From Ilumatobacteraceae bacterium (GTDB taxonomy: Bacteria; Actinomycetota; Acidimicrobiia; Acidimicrobiales; Ilumatobacteraceae): DNA of 10,647 bases. Every line of letters begins with the position of its first letter. The first letter of the stretch is position 1. Of this stretch, positions 7,177 to 10,647 are shown piece by piece. Under the pieces are notes generated by a model that saw only the letters and a list, made by a program, of their open reading frames with translations, was not told the origin of the DNA and ran no database searches. The position numbers and the translations under genes are program-made. Location of the stretch: the NCBI GenBank assembly GCA_025456105.1, contig JALOLG010000020.1:1-10647 (forward strand). Reading direction: 5' to 3'.

Positions 7177-7911
7177 TCAGCCCACCCGGTCGATGAGGCC
7201 CTTCTCCACCGACGCCAGGTGCCGGTTGCCAGCGGCGACGGCCCGATCGGCGTCGCCCACTGCGATGGCCCCGGCGATGGCCTTGTGGTGGCGGATCGAC
7301 TCGTCGACCAGCTTCGACACCTCGGCCGGGCTCCCGGGACCGGTGAGCAGCTCCTCGATGTCGTTCGACCGGAACAGGCGGGCGAGCACCTTGCCGTACA
7401 GCTCGAACAGCAGCGGGTTGCCACACGCCCGTGCGATCGCGGCGTGGAACGATCGGTCGAGCTCGCGGAACTCCGCCACCGGCATGCCCGACCGGAACTG
7501 CGACGCCATCGCGGCGATCTCGGCCCGGTCGGCCTCGGTGGCGCGCTCGGCAGCGAGCTCGATGATCGGCAGCTCGAGGGCGCGGCGGGTCTCGAACAGC
7601 TGGCGGATGAACTCACGACGCTCGTCGACCTGATCGACGCTCACGTCGGGCAGGCGCTCGGCGACGAACGACCGGTTGCCCCGGCGCTCGATCACCCCGA
7701 GCGACAGCAGGCCCTGCATCGCCTCGCGCACCGACGTGCGGGCCACCTGGAACTGCTCCGACAGCACGCGCTCGCTGGGCACCCGCGCACCCGGCTCGAG
7801 CTCGCCGCTCGTGATCCGCTCGAGCAGGCGGTCGCGGATCTGGGCGCTCAGGGTCTCCCGGGTGACCGGTTCGAACTCGACCGTCGCGGTGGCACCGTTG
7901 GGGGACGACAC
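7177..7911 (-). CDS. GntR-family transcriptional regulator, FadR/FCD subfamily
   Basis: Probable ligand-responsive repressor of the surrounding regulon; 244 residues. The winged helix-turn-helix (about 18-85) contains PSERVLSEQFQVARTSVREAM. R48, R58 and R62 align with the DNA-contacting R35, R45 and R49 of E. coli FadR, while FadR T44 is replaced by A57. The helical FCD effector domain (about 98-240) has the family's metal/ligand residues: D152 and H156 (in LDRSFHAAIA), H209 and H231. An intact metal site suggests the inducer is a carboxylate, as in many FCD proteins. The GTG at 7911 is used; no strong Shine-Dalgarno precedes it, and a later start would cut into the linker before the helix-turn-helix. 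It is divergent from the VOC/NTF2 operon with an operator between, and lies directly upstream of the hyuAB operon, so autoregulation plus local control is expected. Confidence 0.92.
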   Translation of the reverse strand: MSSPNGATATVEFEPVTRETLSAQIRDRLLERITSGELEPGARVPSERVLSEQFQVARTSVREAMQGLLSLGVIERRGNRSFVAERLPDVSVDQVDERREFIRQLFETRRALELPIIELAAERATEADRAEIAAMASQFRSGMPVAEFRELDRSFHAAIARACGNPLLFELYGKVLARLFRSNDIEELLTGPGSPAEVSKLVDESIRHHKAIAGAIAVGDADRAVAAGNRHLASVEKGLIDRVG

Positions 7912-7957
7912 TGGCGGCGAGGTTACCCCCGGCGTCGCGCACCCGTGGTCATTCGAC

Positions 7958-7976
7958 CTGATGGTCAGACCATCAG
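7958..7976. promoter_or_regulatory. Predicted GntR/FCD operator, copy 3 (divergent promoter), 19-bp perfect palindrome
   Basis: CTGATGGTCAGACCATCAG is a perfect 19-bp palindrome centred on A7967, the longest of the three operator copies. It lies 46 bases before the regulator start (minus) and 33 bases before the VOC start (plus), so one site could control both directions. For the plus-strand gene it would overlap the -35 region if transcription starts at the ATG. Confidence 0.75.
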
Positions 7977-7996
7977 TCCGTTGGTCGCGGGTTTGC

Positions 7997-8002
7997 TACG
8001 GT
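7997..8002 (+). promoter_or_regulatory. Possible -10 element for a leaderless transcript
   Basis: TACGGT fits the actinobacterial TAnnnT pattern and ends seven bases before the ATG at 8010. No Shine-Dalgarno sequence lies between. This is the arrangement of leaderless mRNAs, with transcription starting at the A of the ATG. The -35 region would fall in the operator. Inferred from spacing only. Confidence 0.4.
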
Positions 8003-8009
8003 CGGCCCC

Positions 8010-8498
8010 ATGACGTACCCCAATACGCTCATCTTCGTCGACTTCCCGTCCACCGACCCGGAGGCATCGGGCCGGTTCTACGAGGCGGTGTTCGGCTGGG
8101 AGGTCGAGCCCCGTCCCGCCGGCGTGTTCCACCGCATCGTCCCCGGCGACAACTTCCTCGTCGACGGCGAGCCCGGTCCCACCGGCAACCTCCACATGGG
8201 GATCTTCAACGTCGCCAACGCTCGCCCGCACCCCGATCCCGAGGGCGTGGGCCCGCGCCAGGTCGCGAGCGGTGGGTACGCCACCCGCACGTGGATCCTC
8301 GTGAGCGACGACGACTCGATCGACGCCATCCTCGGCCGCGCGCTCGAGCACGGCGCCACCCTGCTGTGGCGCGATCACTACTGGGCCGAGTTCAACGGGT
8401 TCAACGCCGCCTTCCTCGACCCCTGGGGCAACACGTTCGTGCTCTGGGAGAAGGGCGGCGACTCGCCGAGCATCCCGGAGGGGTTCACCGATGAGTGA
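8010..8498 (+). CDS. VOC-fold protein lacking the usual metal ligands
   Basis: Glyoxalase/VOC-fold protein of 162 residues, first gene of the divergent operon. LIFVDFPSTDPEASGRFYEAVFGWEVE (7-33) and the late DPWGNTFVLWEKG segment resemble the predicted lactoylglutathione-lyase-related proteins grouped as COG3324. The usual first His is replaced in the opening strand, and the Glu expected after DPxGN is Val (NTFVLW), so a classic metal site is not visible. The protein may bind a ligand without metal, act as a partner subunit, or use a different chemistry. The ATG at 8010 has no Shine-Dalgarno but a -10-like element just upstream. Its stop overlaps the next start by eight bases. It has the same length as the next protein although their sequences clearly differ. 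Confidence 0.85.
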   Translation: MTYPNTLIFVDFPSTDPEASGRFYEAVFGWEVEPRPAGVFHRIVPGDNFLVDGEPGPTGNLHMGIFNVANARPHPDPEGVGPRQVASGGYATRTWILVSDDDSIDAILGRALEHGATLLWRDHYWAEFNGFNAAFLDPWGNTFVLWEKGGDSPSIPEGFTDE

Positions 8499-8979
8499 GG
8501 CACTGCACGAGCTGCGACCCACCGCACCGCGGTGGACGCACATCGCCCTGCGCGTCAGCGACATCGAGGCGTCGATCGCCTGGTACACCGAGCACACGCC
8601 GCTGCGCCTGCTCGACAAGCGGGCCGACGAGTTCGGCTACGGCGCCTGGCTGGGTCACCCGGAGGCCACTGACACGCCGTTCATCCTCGTGATCGCGCAG
8701 TTCTTCCCGGCCACCGACCCGTTCGCCGGCGCACCGAAGGAGGTGCTCGCACCGTTCGCGCACCTCGGCATGGAGCTGCCCACCCGCGAAGCGGTCGACG
8801 CTGCGGCCGCGAAGGCCGAGGCGGCCGGGTGCCTGGCGATGCCGCCGCGCGAGATGCCCGACCCGATCGGGTACATCTGCATGGTCGCCGACCCCGACGG
8901 CAACATGATCGAGTTCTCGTACGACCAGGGTGTGTACGAGACGGCGCGCGAGCGCTGGGGCACCGCGACCCCGGCATGA
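8491..8979 (+). CDS. VOC-superfamily protein with intact metal site (glyoxalase/dioxygenase-like)
   Basis: Second gene of the divergent operon; 162 residues. RWTHIALRVSDIEASIAWY (14-32) and FAHLGMELP (89-97) to ADPDGNMIEFSYDQ (133-146) mark the two VOC modules. H17, H91 and E141 sit at the usual metal-ligand positions, so unlike its upstream neighbour it looks catalytically competent. The sequence between the modules is hydrophobic (FILVIAQFF, 64-72). The ATG at 8491 lies inside the end of the preceding gene and has GGAGGGG seven bases upstream. Its stop overlaps the next start as ATGA. Possible roles include ring cleavage, glutathione- or mycothiol-linked isomerisation, or epimerisation; the sequence does not choose among them. 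Confidence 0.87.
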   Translation: MSEALHELRPTAPRWTHIALRVSDIEASIAWYTEHTPLRLLDKRADEFGYGAWLGHPEATDTPFILVIAQFFPATDPFAGAPKEVLAPFAHLGMELPTREAVDAAAAKAEAAGCLAMPPREMPDPIGYICMVADPDGNMIEFSYDQGVYETARERWGTATPA

Positions 8980-9356
8980 CCGCGCCCGCCGACGTCGTCC
9001 GCTCGTACCTCGCGTCGTTCGCCTCCGGCGACCCCGACGCGGTCGCGGCGCACGTCACCGACGGGTTCGTCAACGACCACACGGCCGCGCTCGGCTCCGG
9101 CTGCGAGGGCCGCGACGAGTACCGCCGCCGGCTGCCCGGGTTCCTCGGCACGTTCGACGGGCTCCGCTACGACGACGTCGAGGTGATCGCCGACGGCGAC
9201 CGCGTGGCTGCCACCTACCGGATGCGGGCCACCCACGAGGGGCACCCGGTCGACATCCGCGGCGTCATGGTGTTCGACGTGGTCGACGGGCTCATCGCCC
9301 GCCGCACCGACTACTGGGACTCGCTGGTCTTCCTCCGCCAAGTCGGCCAGGCCTGA
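8976..9356 (+). CDS. NTF2/SnoaL-like small protein
   Basis: 126-residue alpha+beta cone-fold protein of the nuclear transport factor 2 / SnoaL / ketosteroid-isomerase-like superfamily. Typical features are the amphipathic start VVRSYLASFASGDPDAVAAHVTD, the central EGRDEYRRRL helix followed by FDGLRYDDVEVIADGDRVAATYRM, and the closing strand LIARRTDYWDS. Members include isomerases, epoxide hydrolases, cyclases and non-catalytic binding proteins, and the sequence does not tell which this is. The ATG at 8976 overlaps the preceding VOC stop as ATGA; no clear Shine-Dalgarno is seen, so translation probably depends on coupling. Last gene of the operon; its stop lies 20 bases before the palindrome shared with the converging gene. 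Confidence 0.83.
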   Translation: MTAPADVVRSYLASFASGDPDAVAAHVTDGFVNDHTAALGSGCEGRDEYRRRLPGFLGTFDGLRYDDVEVIADGDRVAATYRMRATHEGHPVDIRGVMVFDVVDGLIARRTDYWDSLVFLRQVGQA

Positions 9357-9376
9357 CCCGCTCCCCCGAACCGTTC

Positions 9377-9416
9377 GGGCTGCAGCTGCCATCACATGTG
9401 ATGGCAGCTGCAGCCC
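9377..9416. repeat. Perfect 40-bp palindrome, copy 1; probable bidirectional terminator
   Basis: Each 20-base half is perfect: GGGCTGCAGCTGCCATCACA followed by its reverse complement. It lies between the stop of the NTF2-like gene (plus) and the stop of the converging luciferase-like gene (minus), a natural place for a two-way terminator. It lacks a U-tract. The same 40 bases recur at 10543-10582. A smaller hairpin, CCCGAA-CCG-TTCGGG (9365-9379), overlaps its left edge and would compete with it. Confidence 0.75.
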
Positions 9417-9436
9417 AGAGCATCGGAGATGGGTGG

Positions 9437-10477
9437 TCAGCCGGAGCGGACGGCGGCGAGCACGTCGGCGGAGAGCTCGAGGGTCTCGCGGAGGCCCGCG
9501 TACATCGACTCGCGGCGGGGCGCGGCGAGGTTCATGCTCGCTCCGTCGAAGCCGAGCGCGAGCACCTCACGGGTGAGCTCGACGCACTCGCTCGGAGTGC
9601 CGGAGATCGCGAACCGCCGCACGACGTCGTCGTCGATCAGGCGCCCGATCGCCGGGTCGTCGACGCGGTCGTGGTCGAAGTACCACCCGCTCGATCGAGC
9701 GAGCGCCGCCTCCACCTCGGCGATCCAACGACCGTCGTCGCGCGCCACCAGGTCGGGCGGACGGATCAGCGCCACGTAGTGCGCGGCGTAGCGCTGCATG
9801 CTGCGACGAGCGAGGTCGCCATCGTGCGACACGCACAGCGTGAGGCGCGGCGCGACCTCGATCTCACCCACGTCGCGCCCCACGCGCGCGGCGCCCTCCG
9901 CGAGCCAGCCGCGGTACTGGTCGGCGATGCGCTGATCGAGCGTGCGACCACCCACGAGCGCCACGTCGGCCACCTCACCGGCGAGCCGCATCACCTGCGG
10001 GCTGCGCGACCCGATCGAGATCGGCACCGGCGCCACCGGGCCCACCATGCGGGCGGCATCGACCGTGATCGTCTCGCCCGCCAGCGTGACGGTCTCCCCC
10101 CGCAGCAGCGCCCGGATCACGGTGATCGCCTCGCGCAGCGCTCGCACCGGACGCGGGTACGTCATCCCGAGCTGCTCCAGTCCGGCGCCGACGCCGATCC
10201 CCAGGAACATGCGGCCGTCGGAGGCGTCCTGCAGCGCGGCCATCGCTCCGGCGAGCACCACCGGGTGGCGCGAGTAGGGGTTCGTCACCATCGGACCGAT
10301 CGCGATCCGCTCGGTCGCCTGCGCGACGAGCGCCATCAGCACGTAGCAGTCGGGCCAGAGCACGACGTCGGAGATGCCGAGGCGGTCGAAGCCCACCTCC
10401 TCGGCGAGTCGTGCGAGGTCGACCACCTCGCGCGTCGACATCCCCGGTGTGATCTCGGCCTCGAACGTCAGCGCCAC
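9437..10477 (-). CDS. Luciferase-like monooxygenase/oxidoreductase, probably F420-dependent
   Basis: 346-residue TIM-barrel protein of the bacterial luciferase superfamily, in the branch related to F420-dependent methylenetetrahydromethanopterin reductase. Seen: AEEVGFDRLGISDVV near 25-39, the TNPYSRHP motif (65-72) typical of this branch, and FLGIGVGAG (91-99), a probable cofactor phosphate-binding loop. F420 rather than FMN is inferred from these motifs and the presumed actinobacterial host. The start is GTG at 10477 with GAGGAG six bases upstream, an excellent site. No copy of the TGGTCAGACCA operator is found upstream, so it may not belong to the GntR regulon. It converges on the NTF2-like gene and is bracketed by the two copies of the palindrome. 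It could oxidise a small organic substrate or reduce an imine or alkene bond. Confidence 0.9.
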   Translation of the reverse strand: MALTFEAEITPGMSTREVVDLARLAEEVGFDRLGISDVVLWPDCYVLMALVAQATERIAIGPMVTNPYSRHPVVLAGAMAALQDASDGRMFLGIGVGAGLEQLGMTYPRPVRALREAITVIRALLRGETVTLAGETITVDAARMVGPVAPVPISIGSRSPQVMRLAGEVADVALVGGRTLDQRIADQYRGWLAEGAARVGRDVGEIEVAPRLTLCVSHDGDLARRSMQRYAAHYVALIRPPDLVARDDGRWIAEVEAALARSSGWYFDHDRVDDPAIGRLIDDDVVRRFAISGTPSECVELTREVLALGFDGASMNLAAPRRESMYAGLRETLELSADVLAAVRSG

Positions 10478-10541
10478 GGGCAGCTCCTCGATGGATGGAC
10501 GGATCCCCTAGTGTGCCCGACCGTCGACTCGCCGAGCGCTC

Positions 10542-10583
10542 TGGGCTGCAGCTGCCATCACATGTGATGGCAGCTGCAGCCCA
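10542..10583. repeat. Perfect palindrome, copy 2 (42 bp); probable terminator or repeat element
   Basis: Contains the same 40 bases as copy 1 plus one more complementary pair (T/A) outside. With the flanking AGAGC shared with copy 1, 45 bases match in inverted orientation (9377-9421 plus, 10538-10582 minus). It lies upstream of the luciferase-like gene, where it could end transcription entering from beyond 10647. It has no U-tract. Confidence 0.75.
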
Positions 10584-10647
10584 AACCGATGGAGCGGGCG
10601 GGGCGGGGCGAGCGGGTCTCCGCCGGCTGCCCCCTCGGACACTCCCC
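10584..10647. other. Window edge, no gene supported
   Basis: Very G/C-rich sequence with a GGGCGGGGCGGGGC run at about 10598-10611. Short open frames run off the edge on both strands, but none has a recognisable protein or a ribosome binding site. It may hold the end of a neighbouring gene or intergenic sequence. Confidence 0.4.

Noticed and set aside
1080..7976. The repeated operator as a CRISPR or mobile repeat
   Set aside because: Only three short copies exist, kilobases apart, each placed at a promoter, with a matching regulator gene beside them.
9391..9402. ATCACATGTGAT as a CRP/FNR-type operator
   Set aside because: The half-sites are in the opposite order to TGTGA-N6-TCACA and have no spacer. 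The sequence is the centre of a longer hairpin.
10610..10647. tRNA-like start (GTCCGAG on the minus strand) at the window edge
   Set aside because: No cloverleaf arms, anticodon stem or T-loop can be drawn in the bases that follow.

Overview
The window is GC-rich, tightly packed bacterial DNA. It has short gaps, many GTG starts, a probable F420-dependent luciferase-like oxidoreductase and an FCD-type GntR regulator. This points to an actinobacterium, possibly of the Acidimicrobiia; that placement is inference, since no taxonomic marker is present.

Layout. Bases 1-1049 (minus) hold the N-terminal 349 residues of a BMP/PnrA-like substrate-binding lipoprotein, cut by the window edge. After a 171-base regulatory gap comes a five-gene minus-strand operon, transcribed from 7069 down to 1221: VOC-fold protein, cupin, HyuA, HyuB, Rieske oxygenase alpha subunit. 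All four junctions are 4-base stop/start overlaps (GTGA, GTGA, ATGA, ATGA), so translation is probably coupled. A perfect 21-bp hairpin closes the operon. Upstream of the operon lies a GntR/FCD regulator (7177-7911, minus). It diverges from a plus-strand operon of two VOC proteins and an NTF2/SnoaL-like protein (8010-9356). A luciferase-like monooxygenase (9437-10477, minus) converges on that operon and is bracketed by two copies of a perfect 40-bp palindrome.

Regulation. The 13-bp palindrome ATGGTCAGACCAT occurs exactly three times: before the lipoprotein gene, before the hyuAB/Rieske operon, and in the divergent regulator/VOC promoter, where it widens to a perfect 19 bp. Its TGGTnnnACCA core matches the FadR-subfamily operator pattern, and the only regulator in the window is a FadR-like protein. 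The simplest reading is one autoregulated catabolic regulon joining uptake (lipoprotein) to breakdown (Rieske oxygenase, ATP-dependent hydantoinase/oxoprolinase-type enzyme, VOC, cupin and NTF2-like proteins). The substrate cannot be read from the sequence. A cyclic amide or imide, or an N-heterocyclic or aromatic compound needing both oxygenation and ATP-driven ring opening, would fit. The luciferase-like gene has no copy of the operator and may be a separate unit.
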